This document shows, in pieces, positions 8,671 to 18,091 of a stretch of 64,000 bases of DNA (position 1 is its first letter; each line of letters opens with the position of its first letter). The position numbers were made by a program, and so were the translations under genes. Below the pieces are notes generated by a model. The model was not told the origin of the DNA, did not search any database, and saw only the letters and a list, made by a program, of their open reading frames with translations. The stretch lies in assembly GCA_964574815.1 (NCBI GenBank), contig CAZNPL010000029.1, positions 1 to 64,000 on the forward strand, given 5' to 3'. The DNA is from CAZNPL01 sp964574815. GTDB taxonomy: Bacteria > Planctomycetota > Phycisphaerae > UBA1845.

Positions 8671-11600
8671 ATGACGCGGCGCCATCGCGCATTCATAAAG
8701 GCACGCAATCGTATCGCACTAAGTTCTCTGTTGGTATGTGCTCTCGGATTGTCGAACCAATCCGCCAAGGCGGATGTCGGTCCGCCGGTGGGCATCAAGA
8801 ATCTTGGCAAAGAAGCCGTCGCCGTGGCTGGCGAAGAATATGAAGGCCAATTCGAGATCCGTGTTCATCGAGAGGGTCAACTGAGTGGTCTTTGCATTGA
8901 GGGGAAGGGTTGGGAAATCAAGTCATCGACTCTTCCCAAGGGGCCGATCCAGGCGGAGGCTGGGACCCTTCTTGTGAAGTTTGTCGCGACGCCGGCCGAC
9001 CCTGACGCGCCCATCGGTTTGAGTCTTCGCTACAACGGACGACCCGTCCATCGAAGCTTCAACGTCGGGCCAACCCATGCCGCGCGCAAAGCACAACCAC
9101 GGCCACTCGTCCGTGCGCCCGATTCAACCGGGCTGCGACCGGCGCAGACGATTCCCCTTGAGCCGCCGACGGAATCGGCCCCGAGGTCGGCCGGCGGCGC
9201 GGTGCCAATTCAAGTCGTCGGTCGTGTAGTCTACGATCGACCTGGCATGGATAATTCAAATCCTCCTGACGGCGATGTCGACGACCCCGGAGACGTTCCT
9301 CCGGCAGTTGTCGGCGCCGACTTCATGCGGGTGCAACTGCTCGACAAGGACGTCTTCGATCACGAGATCATTTGGGACGGGTATACGGATGAACACGGCT
9401 ACTTTGATTCGGGGACGGTCTGGTGGGACGATTGCGATATCACGGGTTGCGACGAACCGGACTTTGTTCTCCGCGTCGCGGCGTTCAGCGGGGACACCGT
9501 GCTGGTTCAGAACACCGATGATGAGATTTATGAATACTTTCAACCGGAACGCGAAAACTCGACAGAGACGTTTATCGATTACGGCGTGCTTCGACCCCCA
9601 GGTGGACAGGAACCCGTATTCCACATCCACAACACAATTCGTAAGGCGAAGCGATTCACAACCGAAGAAATCGGCATGCCCGCCGACGGCGTGTATGTCT
9701 ATTGGCCCGACGATTCCAAGGGTGATGCGGCCTGGTACAACCCCGGCGAGATAGCCATTCACATCAGCACGGCTCGCCAGTGGCGCACGGACACCATCAT
9801 CCACGAGTATGGCCATCACCACAACAATCACTTCTACGGCACTGCACGCCCTGATCCGAGCTATTGCGATCCGGAGATGGACTGTGACGACGACCCGGCC
9901 AATAACAACTGCGGCCACTGCATGTGGTGTGACGAGAATGCTGTAGATGCTTGGTTTGAGGGATGGGCCAACTGGTTCGCGGACGTGGTGACGCGCCACT
10001 ATCCGGAGCGGTACACCAATGAAGACGGTACGCCTTTTTTGCCCCTGTTTACGCGCGATCAGGAATCCCCCGGTACTTGCGGTGGGTCCTATGACGACCG
10101 CCTGACGACAGAGGGATTTGTCGGCGCGTTACTCCGCGACATTGAGGACGAAACGCCCGACGATCACGACGACGATCCCGATCCGGAAAACGTCATCACC
10201 GACGGCGTCTTCGACTCGATGTGCGTGGGTGCCGGAAAGGTTGCCTTTATCACCTACGCCCATGACCCCATGACGGTCACCGAGTTTCTTTCCGGATACC
10301 TATCGTCCTTCCCCGAAGAGACCCACCTGCTCTGGCCAACCGCGTTCAATGTGGGCGCCAGCGACTACGTCTCCATGTTCCCGAGCGATACCCAGCCACC
10401 TGCCGTCGTCACCGCGCTGGACTCGCCGTCGCACCCACTTGGTCAGGGCGGCGGACTGGCCTGCATGACCTTCGCAGTGCAGCCGCCCGACGACGACGTC
10501 CGAGGCTCCAACTTCTACAGTTACGTGGTCAGCGATGACCCCAACGGCGTCGAGCCCGATGAGGGCGCGGACCCGGTCAAGGCGGGTGCTCCCTGCGGGA
10601 TCGAGTTCACCGTACCGATCTACGAACTAGGCGAATACTACGTCAGCATCAAGGCACAGGACAATGCCGGCCACTGGTCCAGCCAATGGGACACCTTCGG
10701 ACCGTTTGAGGTGCTGGACTGCAACAACTCCGGCCAGCTCGATATATGCGACATCGACTGCCGTGTCACGAGCATTCCCGGACTCTGTGACTTCGGCATC
10801 TCTCCCTGCGGTTCCGTGTTTTCGTGCACCGAGAATGCAAGCGATTGCAACGGTAACTGGGAGCCGGACATCTGCGACGTGACCTCGCTTCGCAGTGAGG
10901 ATTGCGATGTTAACGGCGTGCCGGATGAATGCCAGTCCATGAAGCACTATACCGGCGGGAAGGGAAATCCTGATCAAAACAAGTGGGAAGAACCGGAGAA
11001 CTGGAAAGAAAACCAGATGCCGGCAGACCAGGACTATGTTTGCGTCCCGGCCGACTCCGACGGCAACGCCGTTGTTTACAAGCAGGACGACACGATCGTA
11101 TCTTCGCTGGCCGTCTACAAGGACTTTGTCATCAGCAGTGATGACGACCATCCAGATCCTGACCTCGGATTGCTGTACAACTCCTTCGTCTTGGGCGATT
11201 TCGAGATGTCGGGGAGCTCGTCGATCACGGTCAACGACCGCTTGTATGTCGATGGAAAATTCTTCTGGCATGGGGGTTCGATCAATGGCAACGGAGTGGT
11301 CGACGTAAGCGACGGCCTGAGTTTGACGCCCAGCGGCGTGGACCTCAACGGCGCCCGTTTTCTGCTCCGAAGCGGCGACGTTGATACCAGCACGCTCGTT
11401 AACATGCGTTACGGCGCGACCTTCCAGATCGACCCGAATGCCAATTACCACTACAGCGGGGACTACTACTTCTTTTACGGAAGCAATGGCAAGGTAACCG
11501 TTCGCGGCAACCTGACTCGCGAGGCAGGCGATGCCACGGCCACGGCCTTCACGCCGTTGGATAATGAGGGCACCGTACACGTCAAGACGGGTGAACTCTA

Positions 11601-13809
11601 TCTTGCGTACCCCGGGACTCATTCCGGGCAGTTCATATGCGACGCGGGCACCCAGCTCACATTATCGGCGAATGGCGGAGCTCAGGAGTTTCTACCGGCT
11701 TCCAGCATTTCGACGCCAACGCTCGAGTTTACCGGCGGAACAGGCAACATCCATGGAACGGTTGATATCGCGGAGGGCATAGTTGGTCGTGGCGGCACAT
11801 GGACGTTCGCCGCCGACGCCCACATCGTCGATTACGGTGACGAGGTATTCGTCGACCGGGGCCGTATCAATTTTGATGCGCCGCCCGATCAGCCCATCGA
11901 CCTTGCGACGGTGACGATCACGAGTCCGGGTGAGGGTTCGGGCAGCGTTGATTTTGACACGGGCCAACCGGTCAATGTCGAAACGTTTACGATGATTACG
12001 GGCGGTCTCTACGGTTCAAGTCCGATCAACGTAAGCGGTACATTTAACTGGAGAAACGGAAGTATTCAGCCCGGCGGGGCAATCACCGCCAACGGACCTG
12101 TCGTCATCAGTGCGACGAGCAGTAGTCGAACGCTGTCACGCGTTCTTAACATCAATGACCAGGCATCCGTATTCTCCGGCTTCAGCCTTGGTGGAGACGC
12201 GGTCATCAATATCGGTCAGAATGTGCTTTTCAATATGCAGTTTGACCACGGAACAATAGGTAGCCGGACGATCAATAATTTCGGAACCATCCTCAGGTCG
12301 TCCGGCACAGGCGTAGCCGGATTCAGTGCCGCCCTCAACAACGCGGGACTCGTTCATAACCAGACGGGCACGCTCAATGTCGGCGGAGGTGGCACCCATA
12401 CCGGCGACCTTCTGGCCGATCCTGGGACGGTCCTTCAGATTGGAGGTTCGGGCCATGATTTCCAGACATCGTCAACGATAACAGCCTCCGACCTGCTTCT
12501 GACCGCGTCGAACAGCTCCGCGCATGGTAGTGTGAACGTTGCGGATACCATCGAATGCGACGGCTGCAACTGGACGTTCGCATCCGACGCGAACATCATC
12601 AGCTATGGCGACAACGTCGTCATCGGCAAGGGTACCTTGCATTTCGATGCGCCAACGGACCGTGCCGTTGACCTCGACACCATCGATATCCAACCGAACT
12701 TCAACGGGTACAGCCTCTATTTCGACACAGGACAACCGGTTAACATTAATACGCTGACCATGGCCAACGGCGGAAGTATCTATGGTTCAAGTCCCATCAA
12801 CGTCGCCACCCAGTTCACGTGGACAACCGGCAGTATTCAGAGTGGCGGCCGCATCCGCTGCGACGGGAATACAACCGTCAATGCGACCAGCAGTCAACGA
12901 GATCTGCGACGACCGTTGGACAATTACGGCACCTTGACTGCAAAAGGCGGCTTTGGGTCGAATGCTTCGAGTCCGATTACGAATAAGCCCGGTGCCGTGA
13001 TGGATCTGCAATACCAAAACTCGTCTATCGGATTGACCGGTACGATTCACAATGAAGGCACGATGCTCAAGACCACGACCGCAGGCGCCGCAGGACTGCC
13101 CAACGTTGTGAACACGGGAATCATCGACGTCCAAATGGGTTCGATTCAGTTCCACACGTCCTACGGTGACTTCGTCCAAAAGGCGGGCGAGACGATTCTG
13201 GACGACACGAGTATTGAGATGTTCGGGGATGGCGCACCTATCCATCTGGAGGGCGGTCTACTCCATGGGAATGGCTCAATCATCGGCGACATCGACAACA
13301 GCGGTGGAACCGTCTCCCCGGGCTTCTCCGTCGGGGAAATTGAAGTCGATGACTATGCGCAAGGTGCCGGCGGCGTGCTTGAGATCGAAATCGGCGGATC
13401 GGCGCCGGGCGAATATGATCTGCTCACCATCGAGGGCACGGCCGACCTGGCCGGCGAGTTGCGCGTCATGGACATCGACGACTTCGTGCCCGCGCCCGGC
13501 GATGCGTTCGTCATATTGACCGCTGCGCAGGTGAACGGGTCGTTCGATACGGAAAACGTCCCGGCTCATTACGAGGTCGAGTACGACGCGACAAACGTCA
13601 CGCTTCGATTTTCCGAAACCACGGCGGACCTGAACCATGACGGTCGTTTCGATCTGACGGACTACGGACTTTTCCAGGTCTGCTTTGCAGGCAGCGACAC
13701 CCCGCCATCGGGAAGTTGCCCGGAGGGCGTCGAGGCCGATCTCGATCTGGACGGTGACGTGGACCTGGACGACTTCGAGCCATTCTACATGGCGACGATC
13801 GGCAACTAA
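8671..13809 (+). CDS. giant secreted metalloprotease with β-repeat region and dockerin-like tail
   Basis: This 1712-residue protein starts at ATG 8671 behind an excellent Shine-Dalgarno (TAAGGAGGT, 8656-8664). After a signal peptide and a β-sandwich-like region comes a zinc protease signature, HEYGHHHNNH at 378-387, with E430 (WFEGWANWF) as a possible third ligand. Residues of about 690-760 include DCNGNWEPDICD and DCDVNGVPDEC, calcium-binding type repeats common in planctomycetes. The remaining 900 or so residues are autotransporter-like β-helical repeats (HNQTGTL, THTGDLLADPGT, NWTFASDANI units). The end carries two D-x-N/D-x-DG loops resembling a dockerin. The protein at 14935 repeats the C-terminal 950 residues. 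It is likely a cell-surface or secreted adhesin-protease. Confidence 0.8.
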   Translation: MTRRHRAFIKARNRIALSSLLVCALGLSNQSAKADVGPPVGIKNLGKEAVAVAGEEYEGQFEIRVHREGQLSGLCIEGKGWEIKSSTLPKGPIQAEAGTLLVKFVATPADPDAPIGLSLRYNGRPVHRSFNVGPTHAARKAQPRPLVRAPDSTGLRPAQTIPLEPPTESAPRSAGGAVPIQVVGRVVYDRPGMDNSNPPDGDVDDPGDVPPAVVGADFMRVQLLDKDVFDHEIIWDGYTDEHGYFDSGTVWWDDCDITGCDEPDFVLRVAAFSGDTVLVQNTDDEIYEYFQPERENSTETFIDYGVLRPPGGQEPVFHIHNTIRKAKRFTTEEIGMPADGVYVYWPDDSKGDAAWYNPGEIAIHISTARQWRTDTIIHEYGHHHNNHFYGTARPDPSYCDPEMDCDDDPANNNCGHCMWCDENAVDAWFEGWANWFADVVTRHYPERYTNEDGTPFLPLFTRDQESPGTCGGSYDDRLTTEGFVGALLRDIEDETPDDHDDDPDPENVITDGVFDSMCVGAGKVAFITYAHDPMTVTEFLSGYLSSFPEETHLLWPTAFNVGASDYVSMFPSDTQPPAVVTALDSPSHPLGQGGGLACMTFAVQPPDDDVRGSNFYSYVVSDDPNGVEPDEGADPVKAGAPCGIEFTVPIYELGEYYVSIKAQDNAGHWSSQWDTFGPFEVLDCNNSGQLDICDIDCRVTSIPGLCDFGISPCGSVFSCTENASDCNGNWEPDICDVTSLRSEDCDVNGVPDECQSMKHYTGGKGNPDQNKWEEPENWKENQMPADQDYVCVPADSDGNAVVYKQDDTIVSSLAVYKDFVISSDDDHPDPDLGLLYNSFVLGDFEMSGSSSITVNDRLYVDGKFFWHGGSINGNGVVDVSDGLSLTPSGVDLNGARFLLRSGDVDTSTLVNMRYGATFQIDPNANYHYSGDYYFFYGSNGKVTVRGNLTREAGDATATAFTPLDNEGTVHVKTGELYLAYPGTHSGQFICDAGTQLTLSANGGAQEFLPASSISTPTLEFTGGTGNIHGTVDIAEGIVGRGGTWTFAADAHIVDYGDEVFVDRGRINFDAPPDQPIDLATVTITSPGEGSGSVDFDTGQPVNVETFTMITGGLYGSSPINVSGTFNWRNGSIQPGGAITANGPVVISATSSSRTLSRVLNINDQASVFSGFSLGGDAVINIGQNVLFNMQFDHGTIGSRTINNFGTILRSSGTGVAGFSAALNNAGLVHNQTGTLNVGGGGTHTGDLLADPGTVLQIGGSGHDFQTSSTITASDLLLTASNSSAHGSVNVADTIECDGCNWTFASDANIISYGDNVVIGKGTLHFDAPTDRAVDLDTIDIQPNFNGYSLYFDTGQPVNINTLTMANGGSIYGSSPINVATQFTWTTGSIQSGGRIRCDGNTTVNATSSQRDLRRPLDNYGTLTAKGGFGSNASSPITNKPGAVMDLQYQNSSIGLTGTIHNEGTMLKTTTAGAAGLPNVVNTGIIDVQMGSIQFHTSYGDFVQKAGETILDDTSIEMFGDGAPIHLEGGLLHGNGSIIGDIDNSGGTVSPGFSVGEIEVDDYAQGAGGVLEIEIGGSAPGEYDLLTIEGTADLAGELRVMDIDDFVPAPGDAFVILTAAQVNGSFDTENVPAHYEVEYDATNVTLRFSETTADLNHDGRFDLTDYGLFQVCFAGSDTPPSGSCPEGVEADLDLDGDVDLDDFEPFYMATIGN

Positions 13810-13869
13810 GGAACACCGAAATAGTTACAGGAAAAGACAGATTGAAAGGAACCAGCGGAGTCCAATGTC

Positions 13870-14919
13870 ATGAGATTCAATTCGGCTATGCTAGCGACCC
13901 TGTTCGTACAGCTCTCAGCTTGGCCTTCGTTCGGGCAAGCACCGACATCGTTCACCTACCAGGGCGAACTGCGGGAGAACGGGTGCCTGGCAGAAGGTGT
14001 TTACGCGATGACGTTCTCGATTTGGAACAGTGCGGAGGGAGGTAGTCAGATCGGGCCGACGGCATCGATTCCGGAAGTGACGGTCAACCAAGGCCGTTTC
14101 ACCGTCCAGTTGAGCATGGGCCCAGAACCGTTCGTAGGCAGCACCGCGAGGTGGCTGGAGATGGCGGTCGAGGGCGTTACGCTCAGCCCCCGCGAGCGAA
14201 TCACCAGCTCGCCGTACTCCATCCAGACTCGCGGGCTATGGGTCGATGAAGACTACAATGTCGGCATCAGGACATCATCCCCCCAAGCGGCATTGGATGT
14301 ATTCGGTGACGTTGAGCTTCGCGGCGACGTCAACCTCGGCGGCGAGGTCAACGTCAGCGAACGTCTCGGCGTGGGCAATCCGTCGGCCTTGTACGGGCAA
14401 CTCACCATTGTCGACTCAGGCGCAGGTGCGCCCTTCGGCATCAGCGTTGATTGGAATAATAACTCATTTGCAACAATCTTCGCCTCCAACGCGGGATCGG
14501 GCGGCGTATTGCTTGCTCAAGGCACGAGTGACGCGCAGCCGGACGGGGGTGGCCTGATCGTCGCGGGCGACGAGGCCGGATTCAACATTGCCATCGACGC
14601 CAACGAGATCATGGCGCGCGAATCAGGAGGCACCGCACCGTTGTACCTGAACAACGATGGGGGTGACGTCGTGGTAGGCGGACCGCTCCACATCGGATGG
14701 GTTTATCTCGTGGAGTCGATCGACAGCGAATTCGGGACCGGACGTCTGTACTGCCCGGAGGGGAAGCGGCCGCTTGGCGGGGGTTGCGAGTCTTCCGTCG
14801 GGCTTGACGCCATCGAATCGAGCACTCCGTTTTGCGACGAAGACGGATGCGGCTGGAGTTGCAATATGGACAACAGCGACGGCGCCCTCGTGCATGTCAT
14901 TTGTGCGAACGTCAGGTAG
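13870..14919 (+). CDS. secreted fibre-like protein, second copy
   Basis: The 349-residue protein has a signal peptide ending near FGQA, then TSFTYQGEL, the same opening as the gene at 7200. A β-rich domain ends in SSPYSIQTRGLWV, followed by NVGIRTSSPQAALDV, a weakened fibre repeat. The C-terminal third matches the first copy: NEIMARESGGTAPLYLNND here against NEIMARNNGATSPLFLNNQ there, both ending in CANVR/CANVK. It sits 15 bases before a giant repeat protein, just as the first copy sits 36 bases before its partner. The product is probably extracellular and oligomeric, since related fibres trimerise; that is inference. Confidence 0.8.
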   Translation: MRFNSAMLATLFVQLSAWPSFGQAPTSFTYQGELRENGCLAEGVYAMTFSIWNSAEGGSQIGPTASIPEVTVNQGRFTVQLSMGPEPFVGSTARWLEMAVEGVTLSPRERITSSPYSIQTRGLWVDEDYNVGIRTSSPQAALDVFGDVELRGDVNLGGEVNVSERLGVGNPSALYGQLTIVDSGAGAPFGISVDWNNNSFATIFASNAGSGGVLLAQGTSDAQPDGGGLIVAGDEAGFNIAIDANEIMARESGGTAPLYLNNDGGDVVVGGPLHIGWVYLVESIDSEFGTGRLYCPEGKRPLGGGCESSVGLDAIESSTPFCDEDGCGWSCNMDNSDGALVHVICANVR

Positions 14920-14934
14920 CGGAGGCTTCAGGTC

Positions 14935-17900
14935 ATGACACCCTATGTCAGGATTGCGTGTTTGATCTTTGCTCAAACCGCAATGGCTCAGGAATTTGAA
15001 ATCACACGTTCTTCGCTTACCTGCGGCGGGTCCTTTGGCAAGAGCGGCGGGGCCTTCGAGGCCGCCGGTACGATCGGTGTGCCGTACGCGAACGAAATGA
15101 CCGGCGGTCAGTTTCTTGTTTCGGGAAGTCTGTGGACCGAGACGAGGACACCGGAATGCAGCGGCGATGTACCCGGTTACGGCGAGTGCTTCGAGGAAGA
15201 CACGACGGTCAAGCATTGGACCGGCGATCTCGGACTCCCCGACGGACGCGAGTGGGGCATGTGCCTGAACTGGTACGAAAACAAGATCCCGCAGGACGGG
15301 GATAATGCGTGCATCCCCGCGGACAATTGCCAGGATTTCGTTATCTATCGCGAGGGCGACACGATATTGAACGCGCTTGCCTGCAATCAGGGGTTCGTGA
15401 TCGACGGCAGCACGGGGCCAACCAGGCTTGAACTCAACGAAAGCTCGTTCATTCTCGGCGACACCGAAATGGCCGGGAATGCAACGCTGTGGGTCAACGA
15501 TCATCTCCACGTGGACGGCAAGCTGTCTTGGAGGAACGGAATCATCGACGGGCAAGGACTGACCGAAGTCAACGACGGCTTGTCGATCACCAACAGTTCA
15601 GTCGAGATCAGGCGCGGCGACTTCACACTCGCCGGCGGCGAGGGTTTCTCGAACGGACCCCGCATCGACCTGATCTACGGTGCGACGTTTACGATTGGCA
15701 CGCAGGCGACCTACTCGTACGAAGGCGACTCCGCCCTCATCTATGGCGGAAGCGGACTGCTTGACGTGCGCGGCTCGCTGATCCGATCGGCCGGCGACGC
15801 CGAGGCGAGCGTCCAGGCGCCCATCGACAACTCCGGACTGATTCACGCGCAAACCGGCGAGTTCTATTTGTACAACGGCGGCACGCACACCGGCGACGTG
15901 GTGGGCGACCCGGGAACGGTGCTCGGGTTCGGCGGCGATCACACGTTCAGCATGTCCTCAAACCTCACGGCCACCGAAATCGACTGCTACAGCGGCAACA
16001 ACAGTACGGTCCACGGTACCGTCAACATCTCCGGCACGATCAAAGGCACCGGAGCGACGTGGACGTTCGCCGACGACGCCAACATCATCGACTTCGGCGA
16101 CCACCTCTACGTTGAACGCGGTCGAATTAACTTCGATGCACCGCCCGACCAGCCAATCGACTTCGAGACCGTGACCATCACGTCGCCGGGTGAAGGGTCT
16201 GGCAGGGTTGATTTCAACACCGGCCAGCCGGTCAACGTCGATACGTTCACGATGGTCACCGGCTCACTCTACGGCCCCAGCCCCGTCAACATCAGCAGCA
16301 CGATGAGCTGGACCCGCGGAACGTTCTTCAACGGCGGGGCCATCACGGCGAACGGGCCGGTCGTTTTCAATGCCACCAGCAGCAACCGCACGCTCGCCCG
16401 CACACTCAACATCACCGACCAGGCCAACATTCACGCCGGGTTTGGAATCTCAGGCGGTACCGGTCGCGTGAACAATCTCGAATCCGCCATCTTCAACATG
16501 CAGTTCGACGGCGGCGGCATCGGCGCGGGCACGTTCAACAACCACGGTACCATTCTTCGGTCGTCCGGCGACGGAGAGATCAGCATCAGCGCCGCCATGA
16601 ACAACAGCGGAATCATTCATAATCAAAGCGGCACGTTGAGCCTGTCCGGCGGGGGAACGCACGCCAGCAGTCTGGTGGCAGACCCCGGCACGGTACTCAA
16701 GCTCGGCGGCAGAGGCCACAACTTCAAGTCGGCCTCGACGCTAACGGCCGAGACACTCGATCTGTTCGGCTATGACGGCGAATGCCACGGGACCGTCGAC
16801 ATCAGCGATACGCTGATGTGCAACGGGTGCGATTGGACGTTCGCGAACGACGCGAGCATCATCGATTACGGCGACGATCTGAGACTGAACAGCGGCAGCC
16901 TACGCTTCGAGGCCCCCACGGACCGGGCCATCAGCTTCGATACGGTTGAATTCGGGGCGACTGCTGGAGGCGCCAACATCTACTTCGACACGGGACAGCC
17001 CGTGCACATCAACTCCCTTGTCATGAACAACAACGCGACGCTCTGGGGCGCCAGTCCGATCAATGTCGTCGTTTCGTTAACTTGGAACAACGGCAGCCTC
17101 TTGTCCGGCGGGGCTGTCACGAATCATGGCACCGCCACGGTCAACCCGACCAGCAGCCAGCGCAACCTCGGCAGGCGATTTGACAACTACGGCACCATGA
17201 CGTTCAACGGCGCCATCGGAGTAAACTCTTCGGTGCCGATCAACAACATGCCGGGAGGCATGATTGAACTGAAGTACGAGAATCAGGCAATCACCGGAGG
17301 TGGTGTCATCAACAACGCCGGCACGTTGGTCAAGTCCGGCGGCGACGGGGAGGCTGGGTTGCTCGATGTGGTCAACACCGGGACGATCGACGTCCAGGCC
17401 GGATCGATCAGCTTTCACACGACGTACTACGAGTTCACTCAGACGGCCGGGCAGACCATTCTTAATGAAACGGCGATCGTCCTTACCGGCAGCAGCCCGA
17501 CACTCACTTTTGACGGTGGCCTGTTCACGGGGAACGGTTCCGTACTCGGAAGCGTCGCCAACAACGCCGCCACCATGGCCCCGGGCTTGTCCGCCGGCCA
17601 ATTCACGGTCGAGGGCGAGTACACGCAGGGGACCGAAGGCACGCTTGAGATTGAAATCGGCGGCACCGATCCGAGTGCCTTCGACGCGCTGACCGTCACC
17701 GGGACGGCCACACTCGCGGGCACACTGCACGTCACTGACATCAACGACTTCGCCCCCGCGCCCGGCGACGTGTTCGTCGCTCTCACCGCTGCGCAGGTGA
17801 ATGGGACGTTCGACACGGAGAACCTGCCCGCTCATTACGAGGTCGAGTACGACGCGACGAGCGTCACGGTTCGATATGCTGAAGCGGGCGCGGACCTGAA

Positions 17901-18075
17901 TGATGACGGGCGAATCGATCTGACCGACTACGGCCTGTTCCAGGCCTGCTTCGCTGGCAGCGACACGTTGCCGTCAGGAAGTTGTCCAAAAGGGATTGAC
18001 GCCGATCTCGACGCGGACGGCGACGTCGACCTGGACGACTATTCGATGTTGTTCACGACGGCTATTCAGAATTGA
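14935..18075 (+). CDS. secreted β-repeat protein with dockerin-like tail, second copy
   Basis: This 1046-residue protein begins with a short signal-like segment and then a module with GGSFGKSGGAFEAAGTIG and GGQFLVSGSLW, a motif also found in the protein at 39043. From about residue 90 it is homologous over its whole length to residues of about 760-1712 of the protein at 8671, including shared strings such as INFDAPPDQPID, TITSPGEGSG and DTENLPAHYEVEYDAT. The dockerin-like tail reads DLNDDGRIDLTDYGLF and DLDADGDVDLDDY. It lacks the protease domain of its paralogue. It ends 16 bases from the convergent gene at 18092. A cell-surface structural or adhesive role is likely but unproven. Confidence 0.8.
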   Translation: MTPYVRIACLIFAQTAMAQEFEITRSSLTCGGSFGKSGGAFEAAGTIGVPYANEMTGGQFLVSGSLWTETRTPECSGDVPGYGECFEEDTTVKHWTGDLGLPDGREWGMCLNWYENKIPQDGDNACIPADNCQDFVIYREGDTILNALACNQGFVIDGSTGPTRLELNESSFILGDTEMAGNATLWVNDHLHVDGKLSWRNGIIDGQGLTEVNDGLSITNSSVEIRRGDFTLAGGEGFSNGPRIDLIYGATFTIGTQATYSYEGDSALIYGGSGLLDVRGSLIRSAGDAEASVQAPIDNSGLIHAQTGEFYLYNGGTHTGDVVGDPGTVLGFGGDHTFSMSSNLTATEIDCYSGNNSTVHGTVNISGTIKGTGATWTFADDANIIDFGDHLYVERGRINFDAPPDQPIDFETVTITSPGEGSGRVDFNTGQPVNVDTFTMVTGSLYGPSPVNISSTMSWTRGTFFNGGAITANGPVVFNATSSNRTLARTLNITDQANIHAGFGISGGTGRVNNLESAIFNMQFDGGGIGAGTFNNHGTILRSSGDGEISISAAMNNSGIIHNQSGTLSLSGGGTHASSLVADPGTVLKLGGRGHNFKSASTLTAETLDLFGYDGECHGTVDISDTLMCNGCDWTFANDASIIDYGDDLRLNSGSLRFEAPTDRAISFDTVEFGATAGGANIYFDTGQPVHINSLVMNNNATLWGASPINVVVSLTWNNGSLLSGGAVTNHGTATVNPTSSQRNLGRRFDNYGTMTFNGAIGVNSSVPINNMPGGMIELKYENQAITGGGVINNAGTLVKSGGDGEAGLLDVVNTGTIDVQAGSISFHTTYYEFTQTAGQTILNETAIVLTGSSPTLTFDGGLFTGNGSVLGSVANNAATMAPGLSAGQFTVEGEYTQGTEGTLEIEIGGTDPSAFDALTVTGTATLAGTLHVTDINDFAPAPGDVFVALTAAQVNGTFDTENLPAHYEVEYDATSVTVRYAEAGADLNDDGRIDLTDYGLFQACFAGSDTLPSGSCPKGIDADLDADGDVDLDDYSMLFTTAIQN

Positions 18076-18091
18076 ATCTCTTCCGTTCAGC

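Noticed and set aside
10627..11622. 331-residue open frame on the minus strand
   Set aside because: It lies wholly antisense within the coding repeat region of the gene at 8671. High GC creates such shadows, and no family motif is visible.
7200..18075. Fibre genes as part of a prophage
   Set aside because: The fibre-like proteins have signal peptides and no phage structural, lysis or integrase genes are present.
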